Shown here in pieces: positions 51,209-62,700 of a stretch of DNA of 64,000 nt. The DNA lies in NCBI GenBank assembly GCA_013397935.1, contig VZRN01001098.1:33524-97523 (forward strand). The letters run 5' to 3'. Numbering within the stretch: the stretch's first letter is position 1; every line of letters starts with the position of its first letter. Source of the DNA: Dasyornis broadbenti. Lineage: Eukaryota; Chordata; Aves; Passeriformes; Dasyornithidae. The position numbers and the translations under genes were made by a program. Below the pieces are notes generated by a model, which saw only the letters and a program-made list of their open reading frames with translations, ran no database searches and had not been told where the DNA came from.

Positions 51209-53787
51209 TATACTTTGTGCTATGAAATAAATGCCACCTTTCCCCATGAAACACATAGAAATATTTTGCCTCACATGAAGATGCCAAATGTTAAATCCAC
51301 CATTAGAGAACTTTATATAATATACCTTGATTTTTAAAATTACTGTCACAGTAAAAATGGCAAGTGATGGATCACATCACTTGCAAGATGCTTAAAACAA
51401 ACAGGAACAAGGTGAAAAACTTTAAATCTATTAGATGTGGAAAGAAGACTGTGAGAAATAAATGAGTAAGCAAAGTATGGATGCTAAAATAAAATGAAGT
51501 AAAGTGTAACATATGTAATTTTTTAACCTTCTATTTGCTTTTAAATATAGACATATAAATTATGCATGCACATAAGTTATGGGATTTTAAAAAATATTAC
51601 TGAAAACACCTAAATTTAGATTCTTAAATATAGATATTTAAAACCTGAACTTAGACTTCTAAATATCCTGCACATTTATTTAAGTACTGTCTTCAAACAC
51701 ATATTCTTGAAACATCTGTAAACAGTGTAAGTTGCTGTAGTGAACAAGAAGAGAGGATAGCAATGGCATTTGTAAACAACTTTTTTTTATTGTTTTTTAC
51801 ACTCCAAATACTGAATCTAGTCTCTGGATGTGACAAACATATTGATTTCAGGAGTATTGAATTGCTTTTAATTGTCCTAAATTTTGAGCACATAATTGAG
51901 TCTTATTTCTCCATTGATTGCAACTCTAAATTAGATACTTCAAGTTCAGTTCAGTTACTAATACTGAGGTCTCCAGTATCATTTTTTTGAGACATTTAAA
52001 GTTTCTGAAACATTGCCTCGGGGCTGGTAAATATGATTCATTACTAGTACGCTGCAGAATTTCCCACCTGGGCTTTGGTTCCTACCACAAAAAAAAAAAA
52101 ACCCAAACCCCCCCCCCCCAAAAAAAGTGATTCTCTAATAGATTCAATGTTACATCTGAACCAGAAGACATGTATAAATACTTGTATGCTACCCCACATA
52201 AATTACTGTTGATTTGGTCAGTATTGCTTCTACCTATTGAACGTATGTCTAAACTGCATGTACTTGTGCGTAACCTAAGGTGAATTTGTAGTTTATGAAA
52301 AATTACATATTCCATGTTGCCATTTCATAGGACAAAATCAATCCTTAAACATATACTTGAGGACTTTTGTGCATTACTGTAATAAATTCTTTCTGGATTA
52401 ATTTTTTTTTTTGCCTATGGGAACTCTAATTAAAATGAATGAAAGCAGACATTTGCAATTACAATTGCAGAATAAGGAGTTCAGTTTCAGATATAACAAC
52501 TTGGTGCTTACTTTTCCCCAGCTGAGTCGTCCTGTTGATAGTAATTGGATGATATTTCCTTGAAGAGCAAAGGTATAAATTACCAAATGTGTTGCATGCT
52601 GACAGAACAGAAGAAGTCATTTAATGGAATGGAAATGAATGGAAACTAAGGTTTTGTTTTCCTATAATCTAGCAAAAAAAAAGGTTACAAGGAAACTCTG
52701 AACTTGTTAAAATCCAGAAAGGATATATACAGGAGATGCATTAATTCTATTAATAAAGTTAATTAATTTTAATTGCATAAATTAGTGATTTTTCTCACAA
52801 GAAATTTTAAAAATAGTTTTAAATTTACTGAGATTCCTAGAATTCTCAACTGTAATTGTGTAGATTGTTTTCATACTCTCAAAACCCATTCCCTTTCAGC
52901 TGAGATCTTGCTCTTTTGAAGACACCAGATGTCAGTCATCAAGAAAAATATTCTCTCAGAGGCACAAGGATGTCTGAGAAGGCCAGCATAAATTGAATGA
53001 GAGGGCTGAAATTCAAAGAAGGGGTCTTATGTGTTAAAAAATTATGGAAAATCTTTACCAAGTGTCATAGGCTGATTCCTTTTCCTTTCATGGCTCTCAC
53101 GGACAGAAAAGTAGTGTGTAGATAAACACAAGAGTATTCTTCAAACATCATTTAGTTGGCAGTTCATTCTACCCACATTCAATAATATCAAAAAACTCCA
53201 TATTGATTTAAGCTCCAATTGCTGAGAATGGTTAGATTCAAAGACACATTAAACTTAAAGACAGAAAGCCTTTATCTTACAATCAAAGCCCTTCCTACAA
53301 CAGTTTGAGACATCAAGTATCTAAAATAGTTTCCGTGATAAAATTGGTTGATCCACTGGCTTGACAAGAAATATTTTCTTCATTAAGTTTGTTCCAATTG
53401 TCTGAACACTTCTGCAAACTTAATTAAAATTATTGGGGGGGCTTATGGTTTGTTTTTTTTGTTTTGTTTTGTTTTTTATAAACACTCTGGACTCTCTTTG
53501 TAAATGTCTGAGAATTAGACACTGTACTTACAAAACTGGTCTGAAAAAATAAATGACATAATTTCTGTTAACTGCTATGAAAGCTAAGCAGTATATCTCT
53601 AGGCAATAGAGATAACTTAAGACAAGCAGTACTTGAGGAGAAGACTTAATAGGAGAGAAACAGTCTTAAACTATTCAGTATCCATCTAGATATTTTTATT
53701 CATCATTTCATCACACTACTTGAACAACTTTTCAGACACCAGTATGGGTAATTTTCCTTCATGATACTTTAAGAAGATAAGGGAGTG
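51209..53787. other. AT-rich non-coding DNA
   Basis: No gene recognised. Includes an A13/C12/A7 cluster at 52089-52126 and T/GT-rich runs near 53440-53480. The stretch 52890-53000 is more complex but has no identifiable content. Confidence 0.65.
52089..52126. repeat. Adjacent A13 and C12 homopolymers
   Basis: A run of 13 A, then CCCAAA, then 12 C (52108-52119), then 7 A. The C run would be a G12 tract on the minus strand. Length may be unreliable. Confidence 0.85.
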
Positions 53788-53862
53788 CTGTTTTCCCCAT
53801 TTTGCAAATAGGGAATTTAAGTACAAAGTAACTAAATCTAAGTTACTGCAGGAAGTGCCTTG
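53788..53862 (-). mobile_element. MIR-type SINE relic, antisense
   Basis: TTTTCCCCATTTTGCAAATAG, with AAGTACAAAGTAACTAAATC downstream, follows the reverse complement of the MIR 3' half as I know it (CCCCATTTTACAGATGAGG, then AGAGGTTAAGTAACTTGCCC). Divergence is high, as expected for so old an element. Confidence 0.5.
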
Positions 53863-53970
53863 ATTAGTAAAATGGGTATTGAGTGTGTAAATTTTAGCTA
53901 GACCACAATTATATACCTGAAATAAAATGCTTGGTCACTACTGAACCTTGGAAACATTAAAATACATAGG

Positions 53971-54045
53971 TGGAATGGAATGGAATGGAATGGAATGGAA
54001 TGGAATGGAATGGAATGGAATGGAATGGAGTTGAATGGAATGGGA
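53971..54045. repeat. (TGGAA)n pentamer array
   Basis: Eleven perfect TGGAA units (53971-54025) followed by four variants (TGGAG, TTGAA, TGGAA, TGGGA). It abuts the 3' end of the antisense CR1 that starts at 54046, so on the CR1 sense strand it forms a (TTCCA)n tail. The motif equals the human satellite II/III pentamer, but here it is a short local array. Confidence 0.95.
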
Positions 54046-54435
54046 TAGTTTTCACTTGGAAGAGACAATGATCACCTAGTCTAACTGCCTGACCAGTTTA
54101 GGGATGACTGAAAGGTAAAGATGTGACATTTAAACACTGACAGAGTTAGGATAGCGATCACCTCTCTAGGAAACTTGTTCCAGTGTTTGACCACCTTCTC
54201 AGTAAAAAAATGCTTCCCAACGTCCAGTCTAAACTTCCCTCAATGCAGCTTTGAACCATTCCCATGTGTTCTATCACTGGATAACAGGGAGATCAGCACC
54301 TCCCTCTCCACTTTGTCAGGATGCTGTAGAGAACAAAGAGGTCGCTGTTTTTCTCCAAACCACAGAAACCCAAAGCATTTATCAGTTCCTCCATAGAACC
54401 TGCCTTCCAGAAGTTGCATCATCTTTAAAAAATAA
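54046..54435 (-). mobile_element. CR1 LINE 3' fragment, antisense
   Basis: Antisense CR1 landmarks: CACCTAGTCTAACTGCCTGACC near 54073, CTCTCTAGGAAACTTGTTCC near 54162, CTCAGTAAAAAAATGCTTCC, AACCATTCCCATGTGTTCTA near 54253, and CAGCACCTCCCTCTCCAC near 54294. The CR1 3' end lies at the left and continues into the pentamer array. The copy is 5'-truncated at about 54435. Confidence 0.85.
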
Positions 54436-54674
54436 AGTAGATTTATCATCTTTTATTTCAGGCATTTATAACACGTCCAAAGCTGCTAAGATGCTGGGTA
54501 TTAAACCCAAGTTAAGACTTGTAAGACTTCATGAGATGTGGTTTTCCAGAGGCTGAGGGAGTATAACATCAGGAAAAGGAGTAGAAACTAAGTGTTCTTC
54601 CAGGTAAGAAACTGGCTGGGCATTGGTCTACTTTTGGGAGGTGGTGAACAACTGCTTTTGAACCACTTTCTTCT
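54436..54674. other. Spacer between two CR1 copies
   Basis: About 240 bp with no recognised similarity, ending in a TATAAAAGC-containing stretch. It may be the original genomic DNA between two separate insertions. Confidence 0.5.
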
Positions 54675-55865
54675 TTTCCCCTTTTAGTATAAAAGCTTGG
54701 GTTAGAAGGAACCTGTAAAGATCTAGCCACCCTGCCATTGACAGGGACATCTTCCGCTAGATCAGGTTGTTCAAAAACCTGTTCTGGTAGACCTTGAACA
54801 CTTCCAGTGATAAGGCATCCACAACCTCTCTGGGAAACCTATTCCAGTGTCTCAACACCTTCATGATAATAAATATCATTCTTACATCTAAACTAAACCT
54901 ACCCTTTTTCAGTTTGTCCCTTTTCCTGTCACTATGGGCCTGGTAAAAAGTCTTTGTTCATCTTTCTTACAAGCCCCCTCTAAGTATTGAAAGGCTGCAG
55001 TAAAGTTTCCCCAGAGGTTTCTCTTTCCCAGGCTGAACAATCCTAGGAGTCTCAGCCTTTCAACAAAGGAGAGATGTTCCATCTCTCTCATTACTTTTGA
55101 GATGATTCCTTGAACTTGCTTTAAGAGATCCATATCTTGTAATGGGGACCCTGTAGTCGAGGTGGGGTCTCATAAGAACAGAGTAGAGGGAGAGAATCAC
55201 CTCCTTTGATCTGCTGATCATCTTTCAATGAAGCCCTGGATGTGAAGAGCATTGCCATCCTGTGACTTTTTTTTGTCAATATTGCCAAATCTGTGCAGGA
55301 ATACTCAGAATCCATTCATCCCTCAGTCTGTACTGATACTGGAATATTCCTCATTCCATGTGCAGGACATTGTACTTGGCCTTGTTGAACATTATGATTT
55401 TCACTTGGGACCATTCCTGAAGCCTGTCAAGCACCTTCTGGATTGCATTCCTTCCCTCTACTGTACCACCTACAGTACTCATTTTGGTGTCATCTGCAAA
55501 CTTGCTGAGGATGCACTGAATCCCACTTTCTATTGTCATTTATGAAGATATTAAATAATATTGATCCCTGAAGGAAATCTTGAGCGACATGACTCATTAA
55601 TGGTTTCAGCTTGGGTGAGCCATGAATACAACCTTTCAGACATGAACATTCCTCATTCATTCAGAAGTCCATCCATCAAACTTAAATCTCTCTAATTCAG
55701 AGGCCAGCATGCTGTGTGGGACTGTGTGAAAAGCCTTACATAAGTCCAGGTAAATGAGACATAGCCCTTCCCTTGCCCAGTGATGGAGTCAGTCCACTGT
55801 GAAAGGTCACAAAATTAGTCAAGTACAGTTTGGCCTCGGTGAAGCCAGCTTCTATGATTCCAAAT
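54675..55865 (-). mobile_element. CR1 LINE copy, antisense (3' region through RT core)
   Basis: The longest CR1 piece here. From left to right on the plus strand it runs from the CR1 3' region (GTAGACCTTGAACACTTCC, CAACCTCTCTGGGAAACC) back into ORF2. A minus-strand frame at 55351-55539 reads SKFADDTKM, then EGRNAIQKVLDRLQEW, then FNKAKYNVLHM. FADD (55489-55500) is the RT catalytic box, with both aspartates kept. Farther right the sequence matches the block before it (KAFHTVPH-like, near 55720). The frame is broken elsewhere by stops and frameshifts, so the copy is inactive. Confidence 0.9.
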
Positions 55866-58800
55866 ATTCTAACACTATACAGTTAACCTTCCACATAAGG
55901 AGTGCTTTCCATCTGTCTGCAAACAAGACTTTGAGTGCAGTTTTGCAGTAACTTGGAAACTATTTGTTTTTTTCTCTGCTGAGCAGTGTTAATGTGGCCC
56001 TATGCAAATTCTTTCAAAGACCCATAAGGCAATGGCAGCCTGCAGATGCTACATATAAGGTCATCTAACTGGACGTTGTAAAAAAGAAACACATGGGTTT
56101 CATTCATAAGAACCAAATTCACATCAGTGTCAGACATGTAGGGATCAGAAAGCCAAAGAATAAGACACAGTGGACTGGAAATATGTGCCTCCTCCAAGCA
56201 GAAGATGACTTTTCTTTCTTTTTTGAAATGAAAGTATAAAAAAATTTTTAAAAGAGAGACAAAACAGGTGAAATAGCAGAAAATCTGCTTCAAGCAGAAT
56301 TGGTAAAACAGGAAAACAAACTTCTATTCTGAATAAAATGAATGTAATTATGTGCTGTTTTTGCTGTTGGTATTGTTGTTTTTGTTGTTGCCGTTGTACT
56401 GGGCCTAATCTGTGCCCAGCCGTTAAAAAATACTCAGTTCAAAAGAGGCATTTTTCTACATTCTCAAATACACATACAAGCTGTAGCCATATATAGATGG
56501 AAAATGAAAACCCATAAACAAACTAACCCAAAACCACTCTATCACCTGTTTCTGGAGGCAAAATTGGTCGCATGAATTCCTGTGGTAAAGTGAGGGAAAC
56601 TATACATTAATGAGTGATTTGAAGGATGAATGAACTAACAACAACAAAAAAAAAATTGAAAATATATTTTCCTTTCTTTAGCTATACAATTGCATTTTTC
56701 TGTTTTCAAGAGGTCAGATGCTTGAGCAGTACCCGTATCTTCATAAAGCTACAGAATATGACTATATTCATTAAATAGGATTTTTAAAAATTCCTCTCAT
56801 TTTAAAGGTACTTAAGTTTTCTGTAGTCAAGAAAAGAGAAACCTCAACAAACATATATCTAAGGAAATTGCAAAAGTTTATGAGAAAATTAATTTCTTAG
56901 TATTTAATCTCATTATTCAAAATGTCCCTGTGTCAATCCAGTAATAAATAAATAAATGTGAATTAACTGAGTAAAAATAAGTTAATTGTGTACTATTCGA
57001 TTTTATCGTAATTAAATAATATAATTTTAGATTCTTGTCAACTTAGCACTGTGCTTGTTATAAACACACTGAACTAATTTCCTGACCCACTTGAAGTTGT
57101 GCAGCAACCTCAAAAATGCTAAGAGGTCTTCACATGGAAGTGTTTTCTATGTTAACTGGTTACCAAAAGTGAGAAGAATTTTAGTTTAAAAGCAGCAATG
57201 ATTAATAAATATTGATGTTTAAAATTTTTGTGCTTTTTTTCCTTAACTGTAGTTCAGTAGAACAACACAAAGGAATTGTCATTAAAAGACTAATCACTGA
57301 AAACTCCCCCATCTATCATGTCTTAACTTGATTATTTTTTATTTAAAAAGGAGTCAAAGTAAATGATACAAATTTTGGAAATTAGAAGGTCAAAATCGCT
57401 TGTTCATAAATTCCTGTTTCACATAACCTATTGATATATGCTTTATATTGCTATGTACTCTTGTATATTTATGGTATTTATACAGCCAATCAAAATTCAG
57501 GATATTTACAGATCACATTTAAGACTTCATCAATTTAATCATGCAAGTATCAGACTAAATCAAAAGGTTAAATTATTCAAAATATGTATTTTCTATTTAT
57601 TATACTACAATTGTCACAAAGCACAGTCTCAAGTTAGAGAGGAGTTACTTAACTGTCAAGAACCTGGCTAGGTTGACAGGAATATTCCAGAAAGACCTTC
57701 TGAAGGATATTAATTTTCCTTGGTTAGATAAAGACTACAGATGTTTATCTTAATGGCCAGATGATTCAAATTTGTGTCTGGTTTAGACATCTTCTGTAGT
57801 CACACTGAGTAAAGGTGTCACATATGTGATGAGTTAAAACAGGTCATCCAACAGTTTCCACCGAGTTCCAGCCATTCCTATCTTTGCAGTGCGGGAAACG
57901 GCAAATACAGCATGAGTACTTTGGTTCTGTACTAGTATTCTAGTACTTTGTTTTGGCTCAAGAGTGCACTTCTGAGACAAATCCTGCTGCCATTCCCACT
58001 AACCATGCATTTGTACACCTTGTAGGGTGGTCTTCAGTATTTGAACCCGATTCCTTCCTAAAGTAAAAAGTAGTGCCAGCTGCTAACAAGCTGCCAGATC
58101 AGGAAACCATTCTGGAGCCAGTTAGAATAAACTCTCTTGAAAAACATACACTGTCCACATCAAGTTCTCAGCACTACCTGTTTCACCATAATGATCCTAA
58201 TTTCACTGAATTATTTACTGATATTGACATGGCTATGCTAGTGCAGTTCCTGTTTTCTAATGGTAGATCAATTATGCCTATGTAAATTACTGTGTTTCTG
58301 AATTAATGTAGTTGCCTAAAAGCTTAAAGAAAAATAAAATTTCCATTCTTTGTGATTCCCATTATGGCTTTCCAGATAATGGGTTTGAGTAAGGTGTCAG
58401 TACAGAATTACTGTCAGAACTTGTGCCATTGTAAATTCTCATGACAATCCCACTCAGGTTGAAGGGGATACAGAAGATTCTTTTCACTGTGCTAGAGAAA
58501 GGAGCTGACACTCTGTGGTGTGGAGATGAAGGTTTTCTAGTCAAACAAAGGCCTGGAATAATAGGTAATAAGGAAGTAAATTCTGACTGAAGACTTTACA
58601 GATGGGATGATATCTGGATATCAGACAACCTCTCCACCGTTTCTGAAGTTTGGCAATTATTTGTTTTTCACCAAGTGTTGGTTACAGAAAGAAAATTAAG
58701 TAGATTGAGCATGAAAGAAAAGAAATACATGTCTAAAATAATATTACATGCCAGTAGTCCTACTCCTGTCTTCCCTACTCCTGGATAACAGTTCTGCCCT

Positions 58801-59619
58801 ATTCTCTATGTGATTTAATGGAACTGTATAGAGCTACTTCTTCGGTATTGATTCACATGTCATTAATGCATGACTTTTGTTTTCATGTGCTTTCAGCTTT
58901 GTTTCAACTAAATATTTTTCCTCTTCTCCAATTACTTTTTTCAGTAGGAATTTTGTGCATACTGTGCCAGTATAAAGCAAAGCATCATAATAGGCTAATA
59001 TTATTATTAACCTTGAGGCACTGCAGGCCGATTAAAACATTTTAAATGTTATTATTAGATCACCTTCTCTGGAACTTGAGAATAGACGGTCAGTACCTGT
59101 TATGTGGCTGCAAGTCTGCGGTAACTTGTATGCCATGTCAGTAAAATCTCAAAATCCTTTCTGTGTTTACCCTATCACAAGGTGAATGTGAGAACCATTG
59201 TGCTTAATTCTTGCTGACAATACTTTCACATGTATTGGCAAACAGTCAGCTACAGTTGAATAGAACAAAGCAGCAGCTCGCAAAGCTCAGCTAAGAGCCA
59301 ATAACTTTTAGTCTCCTTTCTCCTCTGCAGCTCACTAAGGGATTGTGTCAAAAAGCTGGACACATATTTCAGATACCCAAAAGAGACATTCTTGCCTCAC
59401 CATTCCTTTGGCCATATATGCCCGTGGAAGAAAATCAGTTATTCCTCAGATGCAGACTGATTATATGATCTATTCACTGAAGAGTCTGGGAACTCCTGGT
59501 GGGATCCTGCTCTGAAACTTTTATACTCTGTATGAGGATAATAAACTTGCTTTGGGGCCTTTGACTTTGTTTCTGACAGTTAGAGATTGTCCTTCTTTCA
59601 TGCTGATTATCTCTCATAC
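55866..59619. other. AT-rich non-coding DNA
   Basis: No gene recognised. A TTG-rich stretch occurs near 56350-56395. Frames of 70-97 codons (56000-56293, 57438-57671, 58073-58285) show no domain. Confidence 0.65.
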
Positions 59620-59760
59620 CAAAAAACATCTCAGCAGTGCTGTAATGCACCAAATCCAGTATCTGTATCCCTTGCACAGGCTCCCTATCACTGCTCTGAC
59701 CAAAATCCAACTGTGTGTACTTGTGTCAAGAACAAGTTTTAGAATCGGCCCTTAAAGATT
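59620..59760 (+). mobile_element. Possible LINE RT-tail relic
   Basis: A plus-strand frame reads YPLHRLPITALTKIQLCVLV, resembling the LHWLPV.ARI.FK.LLLT motif near the C-terminus of many L2/CR1-clade LINE polymerases. The match is short, alone and weak; chance is quite possible. Confidence 0.25.
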
Positions 59761-62700
59761 TTGTTTAAGACAGCCAGATAGCAAAAATCATGTTTGAACA
59801 TTCAAAAAACTATGAGAAATAAAGCCTTCCTTTACTTGCAGGTCAAGTGTGATGCGTTGCTTAAGCTGTGAGTCTACATATGTTTATTGCCTTGTAAGGA
59901 CAGAATCCTAGGATAATTCTGAAATACTGAAAGGGACTAAAAATAAATAAAATAAAATTATCTTAATGAAGATTACAATGATTGAAAAGTCTTCTCTAAT
60001 GACTCTAAGAATTGAATCTGTATTCATTCTTCAGAAGAAAAGAGAAAGTTTTCATTGGCATAGGTTCTTGTGTGTTAAAGAAAGGATTGGATTTTCAAAA
60101 GTATCTTGAAACTGCTTGGGATATAAGTCCTTTCTCTAACTAATGGCTCTTGATTGTGCCATTTTGGATGTATCTCCTTGTAACTTTGGTGAGAAACACA
60201 GGTAGTAGATTCTAACCAAGAAATCATAGTTAAGGTGTTTTTATTCCCAGCAATGTTACCTATTCAAGTGGTGATTAAATTAGGATTGAAGTTGCCTCGT
60301 CTGTAGAGCTGGGCTTATTGTCTTTATAGAAATTGTTAAAGGACATAATTTTGTATTGTTACATGAAGACATAGAGCCTGGATCTCAAACATGAACAGGT
60401 GCTCCTAAAGCTCTTATACAGACAAAATTTCAAATTCTGTACAACTATTTTTTATTTTCTGTTGTTAATAAATAAAATAAGATAAATAATTCAAATACCT
60501 CGAGCTTTTAGTAACATGCCAACAAAATCACAACCATAGTCTGCATAACTCAGAAGGCGTCCTTCAAAATGTTCTTAGTTTTAAAATGACTGTCATTTCT
60601 ATTAAAATGAATTAAACACTTGATAGTCACTCTCAGTGTTTTCTGAAAAGCAGGTATCAAAAGCAAAGACTAAAATCTTGAATCTCATCTTTCTTGCAAA
60701 TCACCCATCAACCTTTTCCTGCTTTCAGAAATTCATCCTGGCACATCGTTTCCTATCTTTTTTCGAAAGGCTTCAAGTTGTGTTCAGCTGATATGTCTGA
60801 ATTCCAGTAATGTATCTTCATTCAGGTGCTGTCTTATCTCTCCATAGTCAGCTGTGTTCTGTTTACCAAGGAATGATAAGCATTGCACTGACAGATAAGT
60901 TCTAGGTATTCTTTAGCTATGAGGGCAATAGCAAGTTACTCATGCATGACTTGATTTTATTTAAACACACACATACAGTTTATTTCCTGGCTTGAAATAG
61001 AGGAAAACTGAATACTCACTTCCATTTTCCCTTTCTTTTTAAATTTGATAGTTAATAGTTTTAGATTTTAGCACATAAAAAGTCCACAAGGATTAAAATA
61101 AGAAGGCAAGGTCAGGTGAGAAAAAGTTCTTCCAAGAATAAGGAAGCTTGAAAAACTAAAAATAATCATAAAAAAAAAAACCAAAACACACAAAACAACA
61201 CAAAACTAAAATAAAATTTCCTTAAGAACACTGAGAACACTGGTTTCATAAGACTTATTCTATTTTTTCTAGTTTTCTAATTTATGTCTTTTTTCCCCCA
61301 TCCCTGACATCTTATTGCCCTTTCAGTGATAGCTTGAGATTCACCGATCCATTTCAATCACTTTTTTTCCTGTATAACATTTATTCCTGAAAGGTATGTG
61401 ACTCTTCAAATGGGGTGAATTTTGAAAGTTTCCAGAAAGTTACCAAAAGTAATGGAGATATAATTTTCTCCTTCATTTCTTTTCTCACGGTCAGTATTGG
61501 GCTTTGCTCAGGTTTCCCTCTAACAGAAAAGAATGACTTGAGATTCCTCATAGCCTTCAATAAGATCTCCAGGATCAGTTAATTAGAATCCTCCCATCTC
61601 CTGTAGTTTCACTGAGCATTAAACCTGGACTAGTAGGCAGAAACAGATTCAGAGGAGTGTTTACAGCTGTTGATAAATAAGGAAAACATAACAACTTTTT
61701 GACTTATAGTACTTTTGTTAGAATTGAAGTAATGTTTTTTTGACAGATTTTATTGTCTGGAAAATAGGACTAAGAAGGAGAATAGCATAAGAAGAACAGA
61801 ATTTATTTGTTTCTGGGTTTAGGTGTTGATATGTAATTATGTGCCAGTCAGTTTAGAACACTGCAAATTGCTGTCCCAAAGTCTTTTGGATATTCACTGA
61901 ACAAAGTAATAAGCTATTTCATACTTTTTTTTTAAATGCAATCAAATGCTTTGCCTTTGTGATAAAACTACTTTGTCACATTTGCTGATTTCAACTGTTT
62001 GTTAGCATTGTGTCGATGTGGGATCTAATACCTATCATTTCTTTCTGTGTAAACTCAAGGAACAGGCACCAGACATTTCCCAAGCTCTGTGCATGGATGC
62101 TGCACAGGGTGTGGGTTGCACAGCCGGCAGGGGTCAGCGTGAGACCGTGCTGGCTCCTCTCCAGTCCCTTTGATGTGTCTCTGGAATTCAAACAGCCTCC
62201 TTCAACTGCGCAAACCACATGCAACTTACCCTGTCGTAAAATCCTGGAAGGGATTTTCTGGTTTTGTCCAGCTTTTTGTTGTTGTTGTTGTTCTGTACCA
62301 AAACACAAAAATATATCACCTATGAAGAATACTCAAATTTTACTTGGAGAAAACCCTGCAGTAAACTTTTCCTAATTCAGACTGGTAAGTCCATCAAAGT
62401 TGTGAAGCTTATTTCCAATTGCCAAGTAAGTTCACCTTTCTTCACAAGTCTTAAAGGGACTCGTGAATCATAAGAGCAGCCTAAAATCCTTTACATAAAC
62501 TCTCACAACTAAGCCAGTGGAATATTTAAACATGACAAGCAATAGAATCACAAATACATCAAACATTTCAGCTACAGAATAAAAGAAAGCTATTATTCCA
62601 AACTAATTTCCATTATATTAAAAACAAAGGGGGGGGGGAGGCTTTTCATTACTTTTTACGAAATGGTTCTAAAGTAAGCACTGTAAAAAAGTGCCTAATC

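Noticed and set aside
53971..54045. (TGGAA)n as pericentromeric satellite
   Set aside because: Only about 75 bp long and attached to a single CR1 end; a satellite block would span kilobases.
55252..55545. 97-codon plus-strand frame
   Set aside because: Shadow of the CR1 reverse transcriptase frame encoded on the opposite strand.
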